Assembly (NCBI GenBank): GCA_017549085.1 | Contig: JAFYVO010000216.1 | Span: 1 to 5,821 of the forward strand | Direction: 5' to 3' | DNA from: Thermoguttaceae bacterium | GTDB lineage: Bacteria; Planctomycetota; Planctomycetia; Pirellulales; Thermoguttaceae | DNA: 5,821 nucleotides | Part shown: positions 1 to 5,614 of the stretch, one piece after another | Numbering within the stretch: the stretch's first letter is position 1 | How the letters are laid out: each line of letters begins with the position of its first letter | Notes under the pieces: generated by a model | Seen by the model: only the letters and a program-made list of their open reading frames with translations | Databases searched by the model: none | Told to the model about the DNA's origin: nothing | Translations under genes and position numbers: made by a program

Positions 1-27
1 CTTCGGAAAAGCCGCCAAACGACGTAA
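1..27 (+). CDS. C-terminal tail of an upstream gene, possibly ribosomal protein S15 (partial)
   Basis: Frame 1 reads LRKSRQTT and stops at TAA (25-27). Ribosomal protein S15 commonly ends in a GLRR, GLRK or GIRK motif, and rpsO directly upstream of pnp is one of the most conserved bacterial gene pairs. An LRK end immediately before pnp therefore fits S15 with a five-residue extension. Only eight codons are visible, and the other two frames are also open for a while: frame 2 to a TAA near 133, frame 3 to a TAA at 42-44. The assignment therefore rests on gene order and three residues. A terminator-like hairpin begins at the stop codon, which favours this frame. Confidence 0.35.
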   Translation, partial: LRKSRQTT

Positions 28-42
28 AACGCGCCGTTTTTT
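26..42 (+). terminator. Small intrinsic terminator-like hairpin at the end of the upstream gene
   Basis: The arms AAAACG (26-31) and CGTTTT (35-40) pair perfectly around a CGC triloop, and the T-run extends to base 42. The 6-bp stem is short and two-thirds A-T, so termination is likely partial. Partial termination would let an upstream transcript continue into pnp, as in the classical rpsO-pnp arrangement. It overlaps the TAA at 25-27. Confidence 0.4.
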
Positions 43-331
43 AAAGTTGCGTTTCTCCGTTTGTCGCGACGTTTCCTCCAAAAGCGGAACGGTAAAAGCG
101 TCCTCCGAGACGCGGCGTTTACCGTTCGTTAAATAAATTAAAAGAAGAGCGCGTTTTTGGTTTCGGCGTTTGATTTCGCCGCCAACCTATTGCGACGCTT
201 AAACTTCGCGTTTCATTCGTCGTCGTTGATTCGACGCGCTCTCCCTTGAAGAAGTCGACGCGGCTTCTCGCATTTGGCTCGGCGGACGAAGCAGGTTCCG
301 ACGGGTTAGTAGAAAAGAAAAAGGTAAAAAG
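28..331 (+). promoter_or_regulatory. Structured non-coding leader upstream of pnp
   Basis: I see no convincing gene in these 304 bases and no clear -35/-10 pair. The stretch is rich in inverted repeats. The strongest is the two-part hairpin at 87-127. Another hairpin is GGTT-t-CGGCG (159-168) pairing with CGCCG-cc-AACC (177-187). A third pairs CGTCG (221-225) with CGACG (232-236). A fourth pairs AGAAG (250-254) with CTTCT (264-268). A longer-range pairing, AGAGCGCG (146-153) with CGCGCTCT (235-242), could enclose the second and most of the third. In enterobacteria the pnp leader carries a long stem that RNase III cuts and PNPase then degrades, giving autoregulation. The layout here is compatible with a similar device, but that is inference. 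Confidence 0.5.
87..127 (+). promoter_or_regulatory. Long two-part hairpin in the pnp leader
   Basis: The outer arms GAACGGTAAA (87-96) and TTTACCGTTC (118-127) are perfectly complementary over 10 bp. The inner arms GCGTC (98-102) and GACGC (109-113) pair over 5 bp around a six-base loop. The two parts are separated by one unpaired base on the left and four on the right. No T-run follows (the next bases are GTTAAATAAATT), so it does not look like a terminator. It is the best candidate in the leader for an RNase III or PNPase target. Confidence 0.55.
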
Positions 332-334
332 TTG
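317..334 (+). promoter_or_regulatory. Ribosome binding site and TTG start of pnp
   Basis: GAAAAAGG (317-324) is a Shine-Dalgarno-like purine run seven bases before TTG (332-334). No ATG or GTG lies nearby in frame. Translation from this TTG gives MKIRVEKQIG, which matches the usual PNPase N-terminus (basic residue, VE, then IG). The TTG is therefore the likely start. Confidence 0.8.
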
Positions 335-2455
335 AAAATTAGAGTCGAAAAACAAATTGGCGCCGGTTTATTTTGGATCGAAACGGGCGAACTCGCGAAA
401 CAAGCGCACGGCAGCTGCCTCATCGGCTACGACGACGTTTGCGTCCTCTGCGCGACGACGACCGCTCCGAGCAAACCGGGCGCGGACTTCTTCCCGTTGA
501 CCTGCGATTACCGCGAACGCGTCGCCGCGGCGGGTAAATTCCCCGGCGGCTTCCTGAAACGCGAAGGTCGCCCGGGCTTGAAAGAAGTTCTCACCGCTCG
601 TCTTATCGACCGCCCGATTCGTCCGCTCTTCCCGAAAGGGTTCTACAACGACGTCCAAATTTTCGCCAACGTTTTGGCCAGCGACCAACGCGTCGACCCG
701 GACGTCATCGCGATGAACGGCGCGTCGGCGGCGCTCCAAATTAGCCCGCTTCCGTTCGACGGCCCGCTCGGCTCCGTCCGCTTGGCTTGCGTCGACGACG
801 AATTCATCGTCTTCCCGACGGTCGACCAACTCGAAAATAGCGAACTCGACCTCATCGTCTCCGGGAATATGGACTCCGTCCTTATGATCGAAGGTTTCGC
901 CCGCGAACTCCCGGAACCGAAGATGTTCGAAGCGATTATGACGGCGCACAAGTACATCCGTCAAATCTGCGAACTTCAGCTCGAACTCGTCGCCAAAGTC
1001 GCGCCGGAAAAAATGTCGTTCGAGCCGATGAACACGACGCCGATGTACGACGCGTTGATGGAAAAATTCTACGACGAGTTCCGCGCCGCGAAGAAAACCG
1101 CCGGCAAACTCGCCCGCGCCGAAGCCTGCGCGCTCGTTAAAGACAAGGCCCGCGCCGAGTTGATCGTCGAAACCGACGAAGAATCCGACGAACCGAACTT
1201 CTTCGCGCCGGAATACTTCGAAGTCGCCTTCAACGATTTCGTCGAACGCGTCGTCCGCGACATCATCCTCTCGAAGGAACGTCTCGACGGTCGCGGCGTT
1301 AAGGAAGTCCGCCCGATCGAATGCCGCGTCGACGTGTTGCCGCGCGTTCACGGTTCCGCCCTCTTCTCCCGCGGCGAAACGCAAGCCCTTATCACCGTTA
1401 CGCTTGGGACGGCGAAAGACGAACAACGCGTCGAAGGTCTCTTCGACGAATACACGAAGCGCTTTATGCTCGACTACAACTTCCCGCCGTACTCGGTCGG
1501 CGAATGCAAGCCGTACCGCGGCGTCGGTCGTCGCGAATACGGGCACGGCGCGTTGGCCGAACGCAGCGTCAAGCCCGTTCTTCCGGACGCCGACGAATTC
1601 CCGTACACGGTGCGCGTCATCTCCGACATTCTCGAGTCGAACGGTTCCAGCTCGATGGCGACCGTCTGCGGCGCGACCCTCGGTTTGATGGCGGCGGGCG
1701 TTCCGATTTCGAACCCGGTCGCCGGTATCTCGATCGGTCTCGTCAAAGAAGAAGACGGCCGTTGGATCACGATCACCGACATTATGGGCGACGAAGACCA
1801 CTACGGCGATATGGACTTCAAAGTCGCCGGGACGCAAAACGGCGTTACGGGCATCCAACTCGACCTCAAGACGAACGGTATTTCGAAAGAAATCGTCGCG
1901 CAAACGCTCAAGCAAGCTCGCGAAGCGCGCATCGGCATCTTGCGCAAGATGCTCGCCGCCGCGCCGCGTCCGGCCGAAAAGATTTCCGAATACGCCCCGC
2001 GTCTCCTTCGCACGAAGATCGACCCGGACAAAATCGGGCTCCTCATCGGCCCGGGCGGCAAGACGATCCGCGCGATTCAAGACGCGACCGGCGCTTCGAT
2101 CGAAATCGACAACGACGGTTCGGTCAACGTCGCTTCGAACGACCAAGCGAGCGCCGAAGCCGCGTTGAAGGAAATTTCCCGCCTCACCGCGACGGTCGAA
2201 CTCGGCAAAATTTACGAAGGCGTCGTTACGAGCATTCAAAACTTCGGCGCGTTCATCGAAATTTTGCCGGGTCGCGACGGCTTGTGCCACATCAGCGAAC
2301 TGTCCGACGAATACGTCGACAACATTCAAAACTTCTGCAAACTCGGCGACAAGTTTGACGTGAAGGTCATCGCGATCGACGACCAAAACCGCGTTAAACT
2401 CAGCCGTCGCGCCGTTTTGAAAGAACGCGGCGAAACGGATCAAAAGCAAGACTAA
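332..2455 (+). CDS. pnp: Polyribonucleotide nucleotidyltransferase (PNPase)
   Basis: PNPase is a cytoplasmic 3'-to-5' exoribonuclease that uses phosphate to release nucleoside diphosphates. It normally forms a trimer and works in mRNA turnover, often with an endoribonuclease and a helicase. This 707-residue protein has the normal length and domain order. The first RNase PH-like domain carries FLKREGRP (74-81) and RLIDRPIRPLFP (90-101). An all-helical middle follows, and the second RNase PH-like domain starts near RLDGRG (317-322). That domain has GETQAL, GRREYGHGALAERS, NGSSSMATVCG and the catalytic segment DEDHYGDMDF (487-496). D487 and D493 correspond to the paired catalytic aspartates D486 and D492 of the E. 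coli enzyme. A KH domain with GPGG (573-576) and an S1 domain (about 625-695) bind RNA. The tail after S1 is short. Codon use is strongly biased to C- and G-ending codons, as expected for a highly expressed gene. The start is TTG. No strong terminator follows. Confidence 0.98.
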   Translation: MKIRVEKQIGAGLFWIETGELAKQAHGSCLIGYDDVCVLCATTTAPSKPGADFFPLTCDYRERVAAAGKFPGGFLKREGRPGLKEVLTARLIDRPIRPLFPKGFYNDVQIFANVLASDQRVDPDVIAMNGASAALQISPLPFDGPLGSVRLACVDDEFIVFPTVDQLENSELDLIVSGNMDSVLMIEGFARELPEPKMFEAIMTAHKYIRQICELQLELVAKVAPEKMSFEPMNTTPMYDALMEKFYDEFRAAKKTAGKLARAEACALVKDKARAELIVETDEESDEPNFFAPEYFEVAFNDFVERVVRDIILSKERLDGRGVKEVRPIECRVDVLPRVHGSALFSRGETQALITVTLGTAKDEQRVEGLFDEYTKRFMLDYNFPPYSVGECKPYRGVGRREYGHGALAERSVKPVLPDADEFPYTVRVISDILESNGSSSMATVCGATLGLMAAGVPISNPVAGISIGLVKEEDGRWITITDIMGDEDHYGDMDFKVAGTQNGVTGIQLDLKTNGISKEIVAQTLKQAREARIGILRKMLAAAPRPAEKISEYAPRLLRTKIDPDKIGLLIGPGGKTIRAIQDATGASIEIDNDGSVNVASNDQASAEAALKEISRLTATVELGKIYEGVVTSIQNFGAFIEILPGRDGLCHISELSDEYVDNIQNFCKLGDKFDVKVIAIDDQNRVKLSRRAVLKERGETDQKQD

Positions 2456-2489
2456 CGCTTTTGACCGCTAGCGGTTAAACTGAAAGCGT
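2455..2489 (+). repeat. Nested inverted repeats just after the pnp stop
   Basis: The 18-mer TTGACCGCTAGCGGTTAA (2461-2478) folds into a 7-bp stem with one G-U pair and a CUAG loop. Its core ACCGCTAGCGGT is a perfect 12-bp DNA palindrome. An outer pair, ACGCTTT (2455-2461) and AAAGCGT (2483-2489), can enclose it, competing for one base. A weak CGAG/CTCG hairpin followed by TTTT lies at 2490-2506. The structure could protect the 3' end of pnp mRNA, cause weak termination or bind a protein. Its hairpin resembles one after the phosphatase gene. Confidence 0.5.
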
Positions 2490-2593
2490 CGAGCGCGACT
2501 CGTTTTAGCGGGTTCGCGTTCGACGTTTTTTCTTTTCTTGCGGCGTTTTTCCTTGACGATCGTTTTTTTCGCGAAATTTCTTCCGCGTTCCCG

Positions 2594-2622
2594 TTGCAAA
2601 GCGGCGCCGTGCCGCGTACAAT
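2594..2622 (+). promoter_or_regulatory. Promoter of the acyltransferase gene
   Basis: TTGCAA (2594-2599) and TACAAT (2617-2622) are separated by 17 bases, close to the sigma-70 consensus. The predicted start of transcription is near 2629, giving a 5' UTR of about 60 bases. The spacer holds an inverted repeat, GCGGC (2601-2605) and GCCGC (2611-2615). The promoter lies 138 bases after the pnp stop, so this gene is probably transcribed separately from pnp. Confidence 0.6.
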
Positions 2623-2625
2623 AAA

Positions 2626-2645
2626 ACGAAACGCCGACGTTTCGT
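2626..2645 (+). promoter_or_regulatory. Perfect inverted repeat at the predicted start of transcription
   Basis: ACGAAACG (2626-2633) and CGTTTCGT (2638-2645) form a perfect 8-bp inverted repeat around CCGA. It overlaps the predicted +1 (about 2629). As DNA it is placed like a repressor operator; as RNA it would be a hairpin at the extreme 5' end, which often stabilises mRNA. The sequence does not tell these apart. Confidence 0.45.
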
Positions 2646-2690
2646 CCGTCGTTTTCCGCTCCGCCCGCCGACGCCGAAAGGACTCCGCCG

Positions 2691-3884
2691 ATGAAACCGC
2701 AACCCTTTGCCGACTCGACGCTTACGATGCGTTCCCATTACCTCGACTTTATCCGCGGCGCGACGGTCGTTTTGGTCGTCGTTTACCACGTCTTCTTCGC
2801 TCGCAACCACGTTCTCGGTTTCGGCGGTCTCCTCCCGACGAGCGGCCCCGGTTTCGGCGACGCGTTCGCGACGTTCGTTTACCCTTGGCTGATGTTTTCG
2901 CTCTTTTTGGTCGCCGGAATCTCGGCGCGGCTTTCGCTGAACCGCCGCTCGAACCGCGAATTTTTCAGCGAGCGCACGACGAAACTCCTTGTCCCGTCGA
3001 CGCTTGGCGTTCTCGCGTTCCACTCTTGGACGCTCGGCGTTTTGACGACCGCCTCCGCGCCGGGCCTCGTCGATCCGTCGATTCCGCCGTTCGTTTTCCC
3101 GATCGTTTGCGTCCTCGACGGGCAGGGCCCCCTTTGGTTCGCGCAACTCCTTTTCCTTTACTCGGCGCTCCTCGTCCTTTGCCGTCGACGTTCGACGAAC
3201 CGCGCAACTGTTGCGATCACGAACGTTACATCTCTTCAAAATTCCGGGGCGGCGTCCCGTCGCTCGACGTTCGCTTGGACGCTTTTCTTCGTCGCGGCGA
3301 CGTTCGGCGTTTGGGGGTCGGCGCAAATTTTGAACGCGCCGCTGATAACCGTTTACCGCGTCGGGATTTACGGCTTTGCGTTTTTCCTTGGTTATTTCGT
3401 TTTTTGGCGCCCGAGCGTCGAAGCGGCGCTCGTCCGAACCCGTTTATTTTGGGGCGTTTGCGCGATTTCCTTCGGCGTTCTTTACTTCCGACGCTTCTTT
3501 GGCGGCAACTACGCCGACGCGTCCGTTTTGCGACATTGGTCAACTAACGTTTACGCTTGGACGGCGACGCTCGCAATCCTCGGTTTCGCCAAGCGTTACG
3601 TCGATCGCCCGACGCGTCTTTCGACGTTCCTCGCGCAAACGAATTTCGGCCTTTACGTCTTCCATATGTTCTTCGTATACGCCGCGACGCTCCTTGTCGC
3701 CCGCCTTTGCGACATTCCGGAAGCCGTCGAAATCGCGCTCGTAACCGTCGCCGCTTTCGCTGGTTCCTACGCGACTTACTTCGCCGTCCGCCGCGTTCCG
3801 GTTTTGCGTTTCCTCGTTCTCGGTTTGCGCGGCTCGAAAGTCGAATTAGCCGATAAAAATTCGCTTTTTTTCGAAAAAAAATAA
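2691..3884 (+). CDS. Acyltransferase family 3 membrane protein (OpgC/MdoC-like features)
   Basis: This 397-residue protein appears to be an integral membrane O-acyltransferase of the acyltransferase 3 family. Such enzymes move acyl groups onto extracytoplasmic glycans or lipids. The N-terminus YLDFIRGATVVLVVVYHV (17-34) carries the family signature, with R22 and H33 in the first membrane helix. About ten hydrophobic helices follow, including roughly 63-80, 99-119, 148-164, 191-211 and 218-240. Segment SERTTKLLVPSTLG, GPLWFAQLLFLYS (146-158) and the late FGLYVFHMFFVYAATL resemble the RxxrLlxP, LWFl and sxxiYxxH features of this family, and OpgC/MdoC glucan succinyltransferases in particular. 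The acyl group and acceptor cannot be read from sequence. The ATG is supported by GAAAGGA (2676-2682), eight bases upstream; an in-frame ATG at 2727 is less likely. Codon use is less biased than in pnp (more TTT and CTT), suggesting lower expression. The last codons run through a T7-CG-A8 tract. Confidence 0.85.
   Translation: MKPQPFADSTLTMRSHYLDFIRGATVVLVVVYHVFFARNHVLGFGGLLPTSGPGFGDAFATFVYPWLMFSLFLVAGISARLSLNRRSNREFFSERTTKLLVPSTLGVLAFHSWTLGVLTTASAPGLVDPSIPPFVFPIVCVLDGQGPLWFAQLLFLYSALLVLCRRRSTNRATVAITNVTSLQNSGAASRRSTFAWTLFFVAATFGVWGSAQILNAPLITVYRVGIYGFAFFLGYFVFWRPSVEAALVRTRLFWGVCAISFGVLYFRRFFGGNYADASVLRHWSTNVYAWTATLAILGFAKRYVDRPTRLSTFLAQTNFGLYVFHMFFVYAATLLVARLCDIPEAVEIALVTVAAFAGSYATYFAVRRVPVLRFLVLGLRGSKVELADKNSLFFEKK
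3865..3881. repeat. T7-CG-A8 homopolymer palindrome at the 3' end of the acyltransferase gene
   Basis: Seven T, CG and eight A form a self-complementary tract covering the last coding codons (LFFEKK), just before TAA at 3882-3884. With no loop in the DNA and only A-U pairs beyond CG, it is unlikely to be an efficient terminator. It is a possible slippage site, which would change only the last residues. Confidence 0.4.
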
Positions 3885-3895
3885 GGAAGAACCGT

Positions 3896-3923
3896 TTAAC
3901 AATTCGGGAAAATCGGGTAAAAT
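3896..3923 (+). promoter_or_regulatory. Promoter of the alkaline phosphatase gene
   Basis: TTAACA (3896-3901, five of six consensus bases) and TAAAAT (3918-3923) are 16 bases apart. The predicted +1 is near 3930, giving a 5' UTR of about 60 bases. Two near-identical tandem units, TCGGGAAAA (3904-3912) and TCGGGTAAAA (3913-3922), fill the spacer and run into the -10 box, which could be a regulator site. I see no copy of the E. coli PhoB box. Near the 5' end of the transcript, GCCGCGACG (3932-3940) can pair with CGTCGGC (3959-3965) with a two-base bulge. No terminator separates this unit from the acyltransferase gene, so some read-through is possible. Confidence 0.55.
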
Positions 3924-3991
3924 AGTGTAAAGCCGCGACGTCGGAACGACCCGAAACGCGTCGGCGAAAAGATACACAAGGAGTCTAATCA

Positions 3992-5461
3992 ATGAAAAAA
4001 GTATTCGGTTGGGGCGTCGTTGCGACGCTCGCGTTGGCGTTGAGCGCGTCCGCTTTTGACGCGGCGACGGCGCAAGAAGCGAAAAAAGCGAAGAACGTCA
4101 TCCTCTTCATCGGCGACGGCATGGGCTTTAACTCCGATCTTCTCGGGACTTACTGGCGTTACGGCGAAGCCGGCGCGCAATCGTACCACAAGTTCCCGGT
4201 TCAACTCGGCTCGGCGACCTTCTGCGCGACCGACAAATACGACCCGAAAAAAGACGACGGGTACCCGGTCGGCAAAATTTGGGAAGGCCCGGAAGCGGCG
4301 ATGCACCGTCTCCAAGAAAACTGCCCGACCACCGACTCCGCCGCGTCCGGCACCGCGCTGAACACCGGCGTTAAAACGCAAAGCGGTCGCATCGGTTACT
4401 CCAAAGACGGCAAAAAACTCGAAAACTTCGCCGATATTAACTACCGCGCCGGACGTTCGGTCGGCGTCGTTACGACCGTCCAAATTTCGCACGCCACCCC
4501 GGCCGCCACGAGCGCGCACAACATCAATCGCGGCAACTACGAAGAAATCTCGAAAGAGCAAATCAACGACCTCCCGTTGACCGTTCTCTTCGGCGCCGGA
4601 CACCCGGCTTACAACCGCGGTTCCAAAATTAACAAGAAGCCGGAAGACCTCAATTACCAATTCGTCGGCGGGCGCGAAGTTTGGGAAGCCGTCTCTAAAG
4701 ACAACGGTTACAAGGGTTGGAAGTTCATCGACGAACGCGAAAAGTTCGCCGAATTGGCCAAGAAAACCCCGGACACGAACCCGACCGACCTTCCGAAGAA
4801 AATCCTCGGCATTGGCCGCGACAACGGCGATATGCTCCCGATCGACGGTTTCGCCGACGACGAATCGTTCGTCGAAGAACGTTATTCTGCGGAAGCGATC
4901 GCCAACACCCCGACGCTGACCGAAATGACCCTCGGCGCGCTTAACGTCTTGGCGCAAAACGACAAAGGCTTCTACCTGATGGTCGAAGGCGGCGCGATCG
5001 ACCACGCGAACCACGGTCGCAACGCGCAAAACTCGGCGCTCGAACACGCTTCCTTCTCGAAAGCGATCGACGCCGCGATCGAATGGGTCGAAAAATACTC
5101 GTCGTGGGACGACACGATTATGATCGTTACCTCCGACCACGAAACCGGTTGCATTTGGGGCGCGGGCACGTTCGAAGATATGGACGAAAACGGCAAATTC
5201 GACCCGAAAAAAGACGAATTCAATGAATTCGCGGAACTCGAAGAATCGGATATCGGCGAATGCCCGGAAGTTCAATACCTTTCGTCCGGCCACTCGCACT
5301 GGCTCGTTCCGTTCTACGCGAAGGGCCAAGGCGCGGAAATCGCCAACGAATTGGTTCGCGGCAACGACGAAACCGCCGCCGATATGTGGGACTTCAGCGG
5401 CGACTTCATTTACAACAGCGACGTTTTCAACGTGATGAAAGCGGCGTCCGGCCTGAAATGA
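3992..5461 (+). CDS. phoA: Secreted alkaline phosphatase (PhoA family)
   Basis: This 489-residue enzyme should hydrolyse phosphate monoesters outside the cytoplasm to release phosphate, using two zinc ions and one magnesium. A Sec signal peptide (about 1-27) has a KK start, a hydrophobic core and a likely cut after ATA27. The family motifs are all present. FIGDGMG gives metal ligand D42. TTDSAASGTALNTG places the nucleophile at S116. ISHATPAA gives H167 and T169, and R180 is the likely phosphate-binding arginine. VEGGAIDHANH gives E332, D337 and H341; TSDHETG gives D382 and H383; GHSHWLVPFYAKG gives H434. Between D382/H383 and H434 lies an acidic insertion with DMDENGKFD (396-404), which resembles a calcium-binding loop. 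AAGGAG (3978-3983), eight bases before ATG, supports the start. Codon bias matches pnp, suggesting high expression. It has its own promoter and a strong terminator. The family is certain; natural substrate and phosphate control are not shown. Confidence 0.95.
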   Translation: MKKVFGWGVVATLALALSASAFDAATAQEAKKAKNVILFIGDGMGFNSDLLGTYWRYGEAGAQSYHKFPVQLGSATFCATDKYDPKKDDGYPVGKIWEGPEAAMHRLQENCPTTDSAASGTALNTGVKTQSGRIGYSKDGKKLENFADINYRAGRSVGVVTTVQISHATPAATSAHNINRGNYEEISKEQINDLPLTVLFGAGHPAYNRGSKINKKPEDLNYQFVGGREVWEAVSKDNGYKGWKFIDEREKFAELAKKTPDTNPTDLPKKILGIGRDNGDMLPIDGFADDESFVEERYSAEAIANTPTLTEMTLGALNVLAQNDKGFYLMVEGGAIDHANHGRNAQNSALEHASFSKAIDAAIEWVEKYSSWDDTIMIVTSDHETGCIWGAGTFEDMDENGKFDPKKDEFNEFAELEESDIGECPEVQYLSSGHSHWLVPFYAKGQGAEIANELVRGNDETAADMWDFSGDFIYNSDVFNVMKAASGLK

Positions 5462-5495
5462 TTGCGCAACTTGAATCGCGGTCGCGCTTTACATT

Positions 5496-5515
5496 GTTAA
5501 GCGTTAGCGCTTGAC
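5496..5515 (+). repeat. YUAG-loop hairpin between the phosphatase gene and its terminator
   Basis: GTTAAGCG-TTAG-CGCTTGAC forms an 8-bp stem with one G-U pair. It lies 34 bases after the stop and two bases before the terminator stem, and its right arm overlaps the -35 box of the next promoter. Its 18-base inner part (5497-5514) resembles 2461-2478 after pnp: same size, same YUAG loop, CG/CG loop-closing pairs, and 13 of 18 bases identical. It may protect the mRNA 3' end or bind a protein. Confidence 0.5.
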
Positions 5516-5538
5516 GCAAAAATCCGCTCCGATATAAT
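5511..5538 (+). promoter_or_regulatory. Near-consensus promoter overlapping the terminator
   Basis: TTGACG (5511-5516) and TATAAT (5533-5538) are 16 bases apart, the best promoter match in the window. The left arm of the terminator occupies the spacer and the -10 box lies in the terminator loop. The predicted +1 (about 5545) is the first base of the right arm. Transcripts starting here would therefore lack the left arm and could not form the terminator. It probably drives the gene at 5615. Confidence 0.65.
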
Positions 5539-5561
5539 TACTTGTCGGAGCGGATTTTTTT
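5518..5561 (+). terminator. Strong intrinsic terminator of the phosphatase gene
   Basis: AAAAATCCGCTCCGA (5518-5532) and TCGGAGCGGATTTTT (5545-5559) pair perfectly over 15 bp around a 12-base A/T-rich loop. A run of seven T (5555-5561) ends the structure. Read on the other strand, the hairpin is followed by five T, so it could work in both directions. It lies 56 bases after the phosphatase stop. Confidence 0.88.
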
Positions 5562-5614
5562 CGCGCTTCTTCTCAACCGCGACCTACGCAACCACGACGA
5601 TTAAACGACTTGCA

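Noticed and set aside
119..423. Minus-strand small frames over the pnp leader
   Set aside because: They overlap the pnp start, lack a convincing ribosome site and show no recognisable domain.
1321..2358. Second + strand frame inside pnp (345 codons)
   Set aside because: Arg-rich low-complexity product in a different frame of a certain pnp gene; no ribosome site or family resemblance.
368..2449. Very long open frame antisense to pnp (about 690 codons)
   Set aside because: It is codon-aligned with pnp, so it stays open wherever pnp avoids TTA, CTA and TCA. The strong C/G-ending codon bias explains this; it ends at the single TTA for L13. The predicted protein is low-complexity and resembles nothing known.
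2520..2580. T-rich stretches as a pnp terminator
   Set aside because: Several T-runs are present, but none is preceded by a stem with a usable loop; ACGATCGT before one run is a loopless palindrome.
2505..3326. Minus-strand frame across the acyltransferase promoter and gene
   Set aside because: Product is almost entirely Arg, Glu and Lys, typical of an out-of-frame reading of CG-rich DNA; it overlaps a well-supported gene.
3989..5329. Long open frame antisense to the alkaline phosphatase gene
   Set aside because: Same cause: codon-aligned shadow of a gene that avoids TTA, CTA and TCA. The Arg/Val/Phe-rich product has no motif.
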